Assembly (NCBI GenBank): GCA_001630475.1 | Contig: KV419412.1 | Location: forward strand, 62,001-126,000 | Direction of reading: 5' to 3' | Source of the DNA: Sistotremastrum niveocremeum HHB9708 | Lineage: Eukaryota; Basidiomycota; Agaricomycetes; Sistotremastrales; Sistotremastraceae | DNA: 64,000 nt | Shown: piece by piece, positions 48,102 through 58,835 of the stretch | How the letters are laid out: every line of letters starts with the position of its first letter | Position numbering within the stretch: the stretch's first letter is position 1 | Program-made: the position numbers and the translations under genes | Notes under the pieces: generated by a model | What the model was told of the DNA's origin: nothing | The model's input: only the letters and a program-made list of their open reading frames with translations | Database searches by the model: none

Positions 48102-48827
48102 ATGGGAGGCACCTCCAAAGGAAAGTCATCAGCTTCCTCCACTGGAAGCTCAGCGTCTTCTCCACGGAAGAATAGCACGCCTGCTGAGATACAGGAACGA
48201 ATTAAACATGCATTGTCTACTTCTGCGGAAGCTCTACGACTCCCGATACGTCCACTGAAACTGGAGACTCTGATATTAATATGCAAAGACTTCGCCATTC
48301 CCGCTCCCGGAACCGATCGGCAGCGAGTCGAGAGATTCGTTGATATGGGGCTCTGTACGTATACTCCAGAAATCATTTACGTCTAATAATGTGCCGTGCG
48401 GAACGTAGTTTTGCCTCGCAAAGGAAAAGGTTCGACCAGTCGGGAAGCTTTACTGTCAACTTATTCAAATCCATTCAGATATAATGGAGGGCTATTTCTA
48501 TCTCCCGGTGTCATTTTTCAAGACCGAGACCCTCAGATCTATCTCCTTCGATTTGGGCGTTTCACCGAGAACCAGGAAAATCGAATCGATTGAGAGGATT
48601 CGCGAAGGCGTCGAGGGTATTCATTGACGTCTCCATTTACAAATTTCAAAATCTCTAATGTACACACAGACTACGAAGAGGAATTGGAAGACGTGGAAGA
48701 CGTGGAACAAGTTGCCGAAACGCTTTCACGTGTACCATCTGAAGCGTCGATGAAGAGAAAGGCATCTACGGAACCCGAAGAACCCGAAGAAGCATCTCGG
48801 AAGAAGAAAAATAAAGAAAACGTATAG
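48102..48827 (+). CDS. small SAP-like nuclear protein (hypothetical)
   Basis: Exon 1 (48102-48354) encodes a Ser/Lys-rich start and a SAP-like helix pair: IRPLKLETLILICKDFAIPA then GTDRQRVERFVD. SAP motifs bind DNA in chromatin proteins. The last exon (from about 48671 to the TAG at 48825-48827) encodes an acidic DYEEELEDVEDVEQ and a basic bipartite nuclear signal (MKRKASTEPEEPEEASRKKK) ending NKENV. The middle exon (48409 to about 48620) is uncertain. The reading frame that follows from a GTACGT donor at 48355 runs 60 codons (FLPRKGKGSTSREALLS) and stops, while another frame is open right to the GTATTC donor. One intron or frame is misjudged. Total length is roughly 175 residues. I infer a nuclear, DNA-associated role. 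Confidence 0.55.
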
Positions 48828-49379
48828 CTTGTGTGCGTATGCGATTTGAGCTTGTCATTTGAGATCGAGTTCTCACTAATGTCATGCTTCACAATAGATC
48901 AAAAGGCAGGATGGGACAGGACGGGCAGGTCACAGCCATCAGCGTCTCTACCTGCACCGGAGGAAATTCTGGCTGTACTCTAGTCTATATTGGTTCCAAG
49001 GTTACTTCTCCTGGAAGGCCGGGGTGTACATGTACAGCACATATCCAGCAATTGTACTTTCGTCTCGTGATGGTCTCGTCAAGGTCTCGATGTACGTAGT
49101 ACAATGGAGAAAATAAAAATGATGTATGATCGGTTGGAAGGCACAAGAGATCTAAAATGTGTGAGTCACGTGGTCGTTCGCAAAACGACATAATGCGTAC
49201 TGGCGTAGATATAAATGATGAATAAAAAAGACGCGTCTGAGAAAAATGAGTTGTTCACAAATGTAGACCGGACCTCTCAGAGCTCCACCATGATAATTTG
49301 GGGATGGAAGAACTTCCACAGAAGCCATGGATCTGCAGCGCCTGAGGGCCAATGATAAGACATTAGTGACCATGAAAAT
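48828..49379. other. intergenic, convergent 3' flanks
   Basis: About 550 bases between the SAP-like gene and the minus-strand BTB gene. No supported gene. Confidence 0.5.
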
Positions 49380-50418
49380 TTACGGCGGCGGCGGCGACTT
49401 CCGTTTCTTGGTGTCGGTCGGCACGCTTGTCCTAAGTCCAGACGGATATGAGGAGCAAGTATATGACGATGAAATGGTTCACTGACGGAGGGGTGTAGAC
49501 CCAGGGAAGCGCGTCGATAGAAGCTATCACGGTATCCAACCATTTGTCTTGATATATAGCAAGCATCGCTGATTCGAATTTCCCCGGGCACGCTAGCGTC
49601 GGTTTCTCTCCCACCGCTACGCTCTTTGAAAAAGCTGCGTGGAGGACTTCCCCTGTCGGACAAGCTCGGAGTGCAGCTTCAGCATAAGCTAGAAAGCTTG
49701 GATGCCATGCACAGCCGACGGCTTTACAGAGTAAGCAACTTTTCGGAAGCTGAGCTTTCGCTCTCAGGGTAGTGACTGCTGCACGTGTACGACGGTCCTT
49801 GGAGTAGATCAGGCGCTGAAAGTCTTTCAAGCTAAGATGCACGAGCTCTGGAGAGTCTAAAACGCTCGAATCGGTCGCAAGCGCGACCGACAAGCTGTGT
49901 CGAAAAGCCTGTTCTACCACTTCTTTATACCCATAGCGACGTGCGATTGAGAAGACACGAAGAGGAGCATCTTTCAGCCATTGATCCGACGCCATCGTGA
50001 GCTTCAAGACCTCCTTTGCGGCTGAGACGTTATATTTCTCGGCTGCATCGATGAGCAGGCTGAGTTCGTCAAAGGTCGTGATCTGTGGGTTCGGGACCGG
50101 ATAAACGAACGACAGAAGCTGAGTGAAGACCTTGCTATCTTCATCTACGCCAACCACACGGATAGCTCCTCCACCCGGGCCTGCTATCGAATTCACATCT
50201 GCGACGTGAAAGGTAGGGGGTGCCAGGTCGTGGAATAAGGGTGAAGCCTTAGCCATCAACCACTGATATACGATGAAGTCGACTCCGTCTGAGGTGCGAC
50301 ATACAAGATCTGCGTCGGCATCATTGAACTGCGGTGAAGTTCGTGGTTTCTTGGGCTCATCGACGAGAGTCTCAGCGACGTCGGCGGGCGCTTCAATCGC
50401 TTCAAGATGAGAAGACAT
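49380..50418 (-). CDS. BTB/POZ domain protein with basic C-terminal tail
   Basis: Exons 50418-49487 and 49431-49380 give 327 residues. The 55-nt phase-2 intron uses a GTCAGT donor and CTTAG acceptor; reading through it gives a hydrophobic tail unlike any relative, whereas splicing gives TSVPTDTKKRKSPPPP, a likely nuclear signal. The BTB domain (about residues 30-150) contains FNDADADLVCRTSDGVDFIV, ASPLFHDL, LLSFVYPVPNPQITTFDEL and AAEKYNVSAAK. The second half has RVFSIARRYGYKEVVEQAF and CLLCKAVGCAWHPSF, the C-x2-C-x4-C-x-W motif shared with its neighbours, then SIDALPWVY. MSSHLEAIEAP is the first ATG; the longer frame begins only with TTG. It is one of four BTB genes packed into 5.5 kb. Confidence 0.87.
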
Positions 50419-50891
50419 ATACGTGTCGTATAGACATAGACTAGGATGAGAATGCTTGGTCGACTCAGTACGTTGCCACCACAAATGCTGGAACTGAGGA
50501 CGAGAGCTGTGGCTGCTCTGCGGGGAGGGGATCTGACGTAAGCCCTTACGTGACTGTCACGCGGTAACTCACTCGGGCTGTAACTTTGTTCGAGGCTCTC
50601 TTATCCTCGAGACCTCAACTGACGAAGTACAAAACCTATTTGCATTTTGAAAAATGTTACATGAGAGACGTGAGTCTGGCTATATACTGGTAAGGACCAA
50701 TCACCACAGCGTTCTCTGAAACTCCCAAGAAAGTTGAATGAAAACTTTTCAAGTTAGGAAAATAGGTACTGATTTATAGCCTCGTAGTCGCGACCTGACC
50801 CAACAGACAAGCCAAAACCCTAAGATGAGTGTATAAAGCACAGTATAAATTGATTTTAGTGAGTCACGACCGACTGGCTTGATTGATGTGG
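50419..50891. other. intergenic between minus-strand BTB genes
   Basis: It holds the promoter of the 49.4-kb gene and the 3' flank of the next. No other gene. Confidence 0.5.
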
Positions 50892-51849
50892 TCACCTATA
50901 CGTTTTTGTAAGCCAAATTGTTTGCTAATCATGATACAAAGCAATGTGATACGTACGGATAACCGTATTCCCATGGTAGAGCATCAATTGAGGCCTTTAG
51001 TCTGGGGAGAATATGGGAATTTCGAACCACGTCTTCGCAGTTCCGAGAACATTGCGTATTTGCGTCACCTTCAGCCAATTCAGCGGCCTGTAGCATCATT
51101 GCGAAGGTGATGCCTTCGGATGAGGGGCAATCCTCGAGAGCCTCACGAGCAGATTGATAGAATCTGGGCCACCAAGCGCAACCTTGTTGATGGCAGACGC
51201 GACATTTCTTGATGTTCATCTGAAATTTAGGCAATTTCGCAATTGCCTCTTTCGTCCTCTTCTGTTTGAAGACAATTAACTTGTGCAAATCTAGCGCACC
51301 CAGATTTTTTGTTTCCGGATACGAAAGGAGCCACGGCTCTCCTAGATCCAGCCCGTAACACTTCTTCAACGCTGCGTCCTCCACGTCCGAGAATGAGTAA
51401 CGTTTCGCTATGGCGTATACTCTGAGAGGCCACTGAGAAAGGAAACGATCTTCGAGGAGCAATGATCGAACGTAGCTGATTGCTGCGCCGACGTCATATT
51501 TGACTGCTGCGTCTGTAAGCGAACTCAAGAGTTCTATAGTGTTGATGGCTGGATTTGGGAGAGGATATATGACCCGTAGGAGGGCTTCGAGGGTTTCGCC
51601 AGTTTCCATTAGCTGTACTGAAAGTAGCCCGCCGTGCGCATCATGCGTCGTGCGATCTTTCGGATGATGATCCCCTATCGTCAACATGTCGCTAAAGATG
51701 GGAGAGGACATCGCTAGAGGCCATTTGTGGACGAAAAACGGAAACTGATCAGAGCTGAAAAGGATCAATTCTGCGTCGCCTTTCGCGTTGTCGAAGTCGA
51801 CTGGTGGAGGGTGGGGGTTGATTCCGGGGGGTGGGGAAGTGGCTGACAT
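50892..51849 (-). CDS. BTB/POZ domain protein
   Basis: Exon 1 (51849-50957) encodes nearly all of the 298 residues. A phase-2 intron (GTACGT to CGTATAG, 61 nt) follows PWEYGYP, and the second exon then holds one base of a Pro codon and the stop (TGA 50894-50892). Unspliced, the frame adds only YVSHCFVS. The BTB domain: GDAELILFSSDQFPFFVHKW, SSPIFSDMLTIG, LRVIYPLPNPAINTIELL, AAVKYDVGAA. The C-terminal half contains RVYAIAKRYSFSDVEDAAL and CRVCHQQGCAWWPRF, a C-x2-C-x4-C-x-W motif, then a CSRNC pair. MSATSPPP is the first ATG in frame. It is closest to the copy at 53.9-54.8 kb; both begin the core with AELxLxSSDxxxFxVHKWPLA. Confidence 0.87.
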
Positions 51850-52224
51850 GTCAGAACAGATATTCACTGCAACTGTTTTGCTATACTAAGCCAACAGTCA
51901 ATGGCACATGGAACGATGCAAAGGACTACTCACCTGCTCGCGATGGGCTTGGATTAGGGCGAAGTTGGGCTGACAAGGAAATTGAGTAATTCAGGGTTCA
52001 AGTTCGAGAGCCGGAATCCGACTTCAAGTTACTAGTCCTAAATTGGTTGGTTTAATTCGTTATTGATTGTTTTATTTCTTACAACCCGTTTAACCATTTT
52101 TCGTTGTCAAGGGCGAGGGTTTTTGTCTCCACGCTGGTCCGCTCCGTCTTGTCTTTTGTCTTCTTCACTCGCGCGGCCTTGATTACGTGAACATTCACAT
52201 CTTCCGAGTACATCAACCCATCCA
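51850..52224. other. divergent promoter between two BTB genes
   Basis: About 375 bases separate the divergent BTB genes at 51849 (minus) and 52225 (plus). They may share control elements. No gene. Confidence 0.5.
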
Positions 52225-53154
52225 ATGGCGGAGCCTACTCAACATTCTGGAAAAGATATCTCTCCAAGTACTTCTGTGAAAAGAGAGGAGGAGGGTGCAG
52301 ACTCTTTGGGGGCATCAGATCCGAGCCCCCCAAAAAGTGGATCCTTTCACTTCAGCGACGGCGACTTGCTCGTATACACATCTGATAATTTCGAGTTCTG
52401 TGTCCACAAGCTCATCATGTCATACGCTTCGGGAACATTTCGAGACATGATATCTCTCGATCAGTTCAATATTTCCGTCAAGGCTGAGAAGGATTCTGTC
52501 CATATCAGCGAGAAAAGTCTCGTGCTCGAGAGCCTCCTGCACTTTGTCTACCCCATGCCAAAACCTCGACTCACCTCTCTCGACCTCGTCGGCTCGGTTC
52601 TCGAAGCCGCGAGGAAATATCATATCGAATCCGTTCCGTCTATGATAGAAGCTCAACTCATGAGCTCTGAACTGTGGACTAAACAGCCCCTGTCGGTCTA
52701 CGCATTCGGAAAGATCTATGATCTCCCACTCGCCGCTGCGGCTGCTCTCCCACTCTGTATACCGCTCGATTTGACTGGAAACGTTGCCATCATGAAGGAT
52801 AAGCACGTGGCCGCGCTTCCCTCTCTCTACTTTCACCACCTCCTATACTGCAAAGCAACACGCAGCGCTCGAGCTCTCAAGCTCATCGCAGAAGTGACCA
52901 GAGGCTATGGATGGGGGCCTTGCTATGCTTGTCGAGCAAGCAACTGTGATTGGGTGGCGAAGTTTGTGACTGAGTGTTCGCCACGAGTGGAGAAGTGCCC
53001 TACCTCGGAGGCTATCGAAGAAGCTAGAAATGAAGCAACCCGGAAAGCCTCTTGTAGGGGAAGTGTAGCTCACGCCTATGCTACATGCCGCAAAGAAATG
53101 AAACAGTTGATGGATGAAGTGGACAGTCTGCCTTGGGATTACGAACGACCTTGA
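52225..53154 (+). CDS. BTB/POZ domain protein, intronless copy
   Basis: One exon of 309 residues starting MAEPTQHSGKDI, ending WDYERP. The terminal WDYxRP-stop matches the spliced ends (WEYxYP-stop) of the two neighbouring minus genes, so this copy has lost, or never had, the last intron. The BTB domain spans about residues 40-150: FHFSDGDLLVYTSDNFEFCV, SGTFRDMISLDQ, LLHFVYPMPKPRLTSLDL, AARKYHIESV. The second half has CYACRASNCDWVAKF, the shared C-x2-C-x4-C-x-W motif, then CPTSEAIEEARNE. It has a Ser/Glu-rich leader of 40 residues. Role inferred only as a BTB adaptor. Confidence 0.9.
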   Translation: MAEPTQHSGKDISPSTSVKREEEGADSLGASDPSPPKSGSFHFSDGDLLVYTSDNFEFCVHKLIMSYASGTFRDMISLDQFNISVKAEKDSVHISEKSLVLESLLHFVYPMPKPRLTSLDLVGSVLEAARKYHIESVPSMIEAQLMSSELWTKQPLSVYAFGKIYDLPLAAAAALPLCIPLDLTGNVAIMKDKHVAALPSLYFHHLLYCKATRSARALKLIAEVTRGYGWGPCYACRASNCDWVAKFVTECSPRVEKCPTSEAIEEARNEATRKASCRGSVAHAYATCRKEMKQLMDEVDSLPWDYERP

Positions 53155-53875
53155 AGTTTCGATGTTCTTTGCTTGTTGATTCAAGGCCTATGGTGAGTAT
53201 TCGATGGAAGCATACGTACACATTCTAATGGTTCATCTCTGACAGATGATTATCGCAGAGTGTTGTTCAGTCAGACCAGATCAGCGCCGGCTATCCCCTT
53301 GTAACTGTGGTCAAATTTCAGTCAAATCGTTATATCTTGAGTGCGATTGCTTCATTGAGGAGCTTGTGCCTACAATCACCCTGGACTAACAGATGTTGTT
53401 CGACAATGAGAGACGTTACATCAAATTCTTCACGTTGGAGGGCCGTAAGAGATCAAACGATCGAAGCACCTGAATTGCAGACACTGAATTTGAGCATTTG
53501 TCTGAGGTCGGATTGAACGACGAGTGGATTTTCTTCGATCTCATAAAGAACAACAGATGATCATGGATCCCGAGCCTGCAGAACCACCCCTGCCAGGGCG
53601 CCGCTCGTCGAAATGGGCGAGAGCAAGGATCCGCTTGAACGAAGGTATTCGTTGGCGCGTTGGCTATGAAACACCGCTTGCAAGCTCGAGCTGGGAGTAG
53701 TCCACTTCTTTACATGAACCAAGATAGCATATCAAGAAAACATGGCAGTAATAGTCGTTAAAATCTGTTCGACCCCTCCTTCACCTTCTTCCTGTTGCGA
53801 GTCAGCTTTGAAGCGATTCTGTCAGTTTAAAGGACCCACTTACCAATGTACTGTGGCATAATCCGTTTGAATTAT
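53155..53875. other. intergenic, convergent BTB 3' flanks
   Basis: About 720 bases between convergent BTB genes. A short plus frame (53307-53516) is not convincing. Confidence 0.45.
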
Positions 53876-54817
53876 CTATCTACAAAGATCAGTCTACTCT
53901 GTGCTGAGAATCGATAAATCAAGACGACCATACGGGTACTCATATTCCCATGGAAGGGCGTCAATCAATGTTTGAAGATTAGTGATCAATTTATCGTTGC
54001 GGAGGATGTCGTTGCGGAAATTTGGACATGTAGGAGAATTAGGATTATTTGAAATGTAGGAAATGACCGAGTTGAGCGCACGACTGAGCGTTCGACTAAT
54101 CGGTCGTTCACGCAATTGCTCGCTGACCAAGCGGACGAAATAGGGCCACCAGATGCATCCGTATGTCTGACAACGTTGACACCTCTGGATTCGAGAGACT
54201 TCAATGCTTCTGACAATATCGATAGCATCATTAGCCCTAGCTCTCCTGTATATCAAAAGTCGATGCAAATCACGAGCCGAGAGATACTCCATTTCTGGGA
54301 AAGAAAGGAGTGAGGGATCGCTGGCCGGATTGATCCCGTAGCATTGTCTGATGGCCGCCTTTTCCACGTCTCGAAAGTCATATCGTTTAGCGATTGCGTA
54401 TACTCGTAGGGGTTGGGAATCCATGAATTGGGATTCTTGCAATAACATCCGAACAGCCTTCAAAACCGTCGCGATGTCATACTTGAAGGCAGCATCAGTG
54501 ATACTGCTTAGATGCTCGAACCTCGAGATTGTGGGGTTTGGGCAGGGATAGATAAATCGGAGCAAGGCTTTGAGAGTCGCAGACGTCTCCGTCATTTCGA
54601 CGATTGGGAGACCCTGCTCATCCTCCGTTTCACCTGCAGAGTGAGGATAGCGATCACCGATGGATAGCATATCCTTAAATACTGCTGAACTCTTAGCCAA
54701 CGGCCACTTGTGTACGTAGAAATACACGTTGTCCGAAGATTGGAGTACAAGTTCTGCGTCATTCTCCGAGTTATTGAAGGACCTAGAAACGTGTCTGGGA
54801 GATTCAGGAGAATCCAT
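53876..54817 (-). CDS. BTB/POZ domain protein
   Basis: Exon 1 (54817-53934) and a terminal mini-exon (53879-53876) give 295 residues. The 54-nt phase-2 intron (GTATGG to TTTGTAG) removes the read-through tail, and the last exon carries one base of Pro plus a TAG stop, as in the 50.9-kb gene. Without splicing the frame ends at 53894. The BTB core has NDAELVLQSSDNVYFYVHKW, SSAVFKDMLSIGDR, LLRFIYPCPNPTISRFEHL and AAFKYDIATV. The second half includes RVYAIAKRYDFRDVEKAAI and CQRCQTYGCIWWPYF, then PTCPNF. It is the closest relative of the 50.9-kb gene. The short leader (MDSPESPRHVSRS) is the first ATG. Confidence 0.86.
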
Positions 54818-56058
54818 TTCTGGAATTTAGAGCGCTATGGCTACGGCCCGTCTTGAACCTGAAATCGAATTCAGGCTAAGTACCATTAGATAAGTGACCA
54901 ACCAGTAAAAGTGACTATTCACCTATCAAAAATCAAGCCAGAGAAGCTATAAAGTGGCTGCTGCAGATAAGATGCTTGGTGTCTCCCTGAAAGAAGGCAC
55001 GAGGCAAGCACGAGGTGGCTGTGTGAACGAAAAATCAGAGAAAGTCGAACGAAATCACAAGCGCCAATGTCCAAAAGCCGATCCTATCCGATATTCGAGA
55101 ATGGTCGCATGACGTCACAATCAGTTCCTTCCGTCTCGTTCTGCAGCAAGCCCAAACAGTCGTTGATATCTGTCAGTATTGTATAGTTGTTGGCTAGGGA
55201 GACTCACTATTGAATTTTACCAGTGGGACGACCAAGCCGATCCAGACCATTCAGAGGCCCACGGGTCGACGACCACACCTGGTCCACGCTCATGCCCTTC
55301 TAAGGCTGAAGGACCCGAGTTTCCATTCACTACTCGAGATCTGCTGAATGAAACTTGAGATAACATGGTATCTGGCATGCACAAATTTGCCACAAAGTGA
55401 TATGTCTTACGCAATATTAGGGACTTTCAAGGATATCGTATCTTGGAAAAATTCAATGATACCACGAAAATGAACTGGATTCGGTTCATATGATTGGAAC
55501 CGCCCTCGAGTATGATTTGCACGATGTTCGCATTGCAAGTTCAGGTGCATGGATTGTTGTGGTTTCTTTGTACAAGGATAGCCGAATCTAGCTCGCTAGC
55601 CGATCGTCCCGATCCGCATCTCCGGTTGCCCACGTTCTCTCACACGAAAATATTTTCGGATAAAATTAGGATGCCACCGAAATATTCGTGGCATCATCAA
55701 CATTATCACTGAGCCACTGAATGCACGTTCTCAAAGAGGTGGCACCGAAATTCAAGGATGCCGACGATGCCGAGTGGAGTGCCGGCCCATCGAGTCGCTG
55801 ACGTAAGCCGGCATATGCAGCCGACAGGCTATTGTTCGACTTTTGTTCTTGTTCATCGTCTCCGTCTCCGACTCCCTCAATCTCTTCCTTCCCGACCATC
55901 TCTTTCTTGCTCTGTCTTACTTCCTGTCTCTCCATTTTCTGCATAGACCTGCTCCACGACTCGCATTTTCTACTTAAACTCACGACAAATCTTCTCAAGT
56001 TCTTTTGTTCAAGACAGCCCCGACCAACTTGCACACTCGCTGCTCATTGTCGAACGCG
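54818..56058. other. 1.2 kb intergenic
   Basis: It lies between the divergent BTB gene and the AA14 gene. Frames here (for example the minus frame 55666-56034) are low in information and have no domain. The C/T-rich stretch at 55830-56000 is likely the AA14 promoter and leader. Confidence 0.45.
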
Positions 56059-58419
56059 ATGTCCTCGACTTTACGCTCTCTCTTTATTGCCACAGCTCTC
56101 TTCACTACCGTACTCGGACATGCCAGTGCGTTGCGCTCATTTACTATGCGTTGTGGACTGCATTGACTGACTATGCCACCCATTTGCAGGTATCTGGAAC
56201 CCAGCGATGTGGGGGTGGAACATCACTGGAGCCAACAATGCTGCAGATCCCCTCCGCGATCTCCCATTCGACCAATGGTGGTTCCATGGCCACCTAGGCT
56301 CGCCACCTCACCCAGAGGACGTCGTCGAACTTCCCGCCGGCGGGAAATGGACTGCCGAAGTTGCTTGCAACAAGGCGTTTACTTCCTACTGGCCTGAGAA
56401 CAACGGGTACGTCGCAGCATATCTATACGCGGAATTTTGGATATTGATCAATGTTGCAGGACCGCCGGCGATTATCCCTGTCCCGGCGCACCCACCAAGG
56501 AATTTCACGCGAACAACCTCGCAGACGTCCAAGGATGTGGCTTGGCCATTGCCTACACTCCTCCTTCCCACGTCAACGATATCAAACCTGAAGATTTCGT
56601 CATCTTCTCCGTCAATCATACCTGTGTCTGGACTCTCCACACCGACTTCCACGTCCCAGCCAAGATGCCCGCTTGTCCCGAAGGCGGTTGCACCTGTGCC
56701 TGGTTCTGGGAACATGCCTCCGACTCTGGCACCGAACAGATCTACATGACCGGATTCCAGTGCAACGTCACCGGTGCCACCAGCGATGTTCCAGTCGCGA
56801 AGCCTAACCTCGCTAGAAGATGTGGCAATGATCCCCAATACAAGGAAGTCGCAGATCCCCAAAACTGCACGTATGGCGCCAAACAACCTTTTTATTGGTT
56901 GCAGCAGGAAGGAAACAACGTTCGTCGCCTTCTTATCTTAATAGAGGTACAGATACTGACTTGTCCCCCAGATGTTCGAGAACTCCTTCATGCCACCAGT
57001 CTACAATCAAATCTACGGCTTCGAAGACGGTTCTCAGGACGATATCTTCGTCGACTCTCCTTTGTCGTCGATGACCTGGGCTGGAGCTCCTACACCCGGC
57101 ATGCTGACTCCCGTCACTTTCTTTGGATTCACAGCCACGGAGACCACAGCCTGGCCCAAGGCTACAGGCACCGTTGACGCGACTGTCTCCGTTACGCCTG
57201 CTGCAACTGCGACCCCGACGACTTCATCTATCCCTGGAGCCACGTATGTCACGGTTCATTCGACTGCAGTGTCCTACATCACGGTCACTTCCGCTTCTCC
57301 CACTTCGACTGCGACGGCTACATCGTCTTCTATGACGACGAAAGCTGCTTCAGTTTCTTCGGAATCTTCGTCTCTGTCGTCGTCCGTATCGACCTCAACT
57401 TCGACTTCGACCACCGAGTCGGCCGAACAGTCCGGAAGTCATCGCACAGGCCCCGAACCCGATTTGATTATCTCCTCCACGATGATCTCATTGGACGACA
57501 TCACCGTCTCGCTCCCAGGCGCATCTTCCACTCCCTCAACTACTTCTTCAGAGTCTGTCCACGTTACGACTGTCGCGACAGTCTTATCGACGTCTACGTC
57601 CTTCGTATTCGTTAATAACGTCGCTCTTGGGAGCTCGAAGACGGAGTATTCGTACACGCCTAGCAGTCGTCCGACTCCGAACTTGGTGTACATCGGATCG
57701 TCATCTTCCTCTTCGTCAAGTGCGGATTGTACAATGATGGGATCGTCCTCTTCTTCGGCCGCAACGTCGACACCTGCCCCGAACTTCGCTGCTGCGTCTT
57801 CCTCGTCTTCCTCTCCTGTCTCTTCGGCTTCGAGCTCGACGGAGGGAGAAGCTGATGCGACGACTTCCTACATCACCGTTCAAGTGACCATCACGGAAGG
57901 TGCTCCATCTTCGACGGCTACGTCCTCTGCTTCCGGAGACGTAGTATACGCAACCACTACGCAGACGATCACGGTTATCGAAGGAGGACCTTCTACTACG
58001 TCCTCCGCTGAAGTAGAATCCGCCACGGGAACCGACTCGTCTTCTATCTCTCCGTCATCAAGTGCGACCACGTCGTCAGCTTCGGGTACACCTTCAGTCA
58101 TTGTTACACCCGTCGCGTCAGGGAACAACACCAGTCATGTAAACGGAACCCATTGGTGAGTTCACTCTATCCTCGTATAAGCCAGATGCTAATTTCCTGT
58201 TACAGCTCTCCAAGTTCTACCAAACGCGCCCTCCTTCGCCGACACATCCCTCGCGTCCCAATCTCCATCCGAGCACCCCATCCAGGCCCTGGACCTTCAT
58301 CCCCTGTATCAGTCCCTATCGCTCGCTCAGCCGAGCCAGGCGCTGAAGCAGCTGCTGAACCTGTCGCAATAAAGAGTCATCGAAGACATGCGCGTGCGCG
58401 TGTTCATGGATGGTTCTAA
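56059..58419 (+). CDS. AA14-type lytic polysaccharide monooxygenase with Ser/Thr-rich tail
   Basis: Five exons (56059-56125, 56190-56406, 56460-56919, 56972-58155 and 58206-58419) give 713 residues. Residues 1-20 are a signal peptide; cleavage after LG leaves His21 as the N-terminus, the first ligand of the copper histidine brace. The catalytic domain (about 280 residues) matches AA14: WNPAMWGWNITGANN, FDQWWFHGHL, CPGAPTKEFH, GCGLAIAY, FSVNHTCVW, CAWFWEHASDSGTEQIYM, FQCNVTGA, NCTYGAKQPFYW, YGFEDGSQDDIF. By memory of characterised AA14s the second brace His is probably that of KEFH (mature residue 91). These enzymes oxidise xylan coating cellulose, outside the cell. A Ser/Thr tail of about 320 residues follows, then a basic Arg-rich end with no GPI-like hydrophobic stretch; the family often stops soon after the core. 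Confidence 0.94.
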
Positions 58420-58835
58420 ACCTACACTTCTTGAACAACCCTTACCTGAGAACAACTACCTGATTACGCATTTTCATTGATTTACGCCTTACTCACGACG
58501 AGCACTTGATGCGCTCTTCCTGTCTTTTTCCTTTCTTTCTCGTTCTCCCTCTATTACTGATTCACGAAATGCGATTGTATCGTTTGATAGCCTGCGGCAT
58601 CTTTGACATTCTTTGTAAATCGTTTGGACTCCTTTCCTCTTATTCCTCCCCGTATTAGTATAATTTCTTGTATCTGACGGCGACCCATGGTGTTCGCCCC
58701 ATCTGTAGTAATATGTTACGTCCCGGCCATAGCTCCTCATACTGAATAAAAAGTTCCTTGATGATTGATTCTATCCCAAATCGTACATGCACTGAGTTAT
58801 ATCCAATATCCAATATCAACCGCGGCGAGCCCAGA
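58420..58835. other. intergenic, convergent 3' flanks
   Basis: About 400 bases between the AA14 gene and isocitrate dehydrogenase. Nothing further is seen. Confidence 0.5.
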
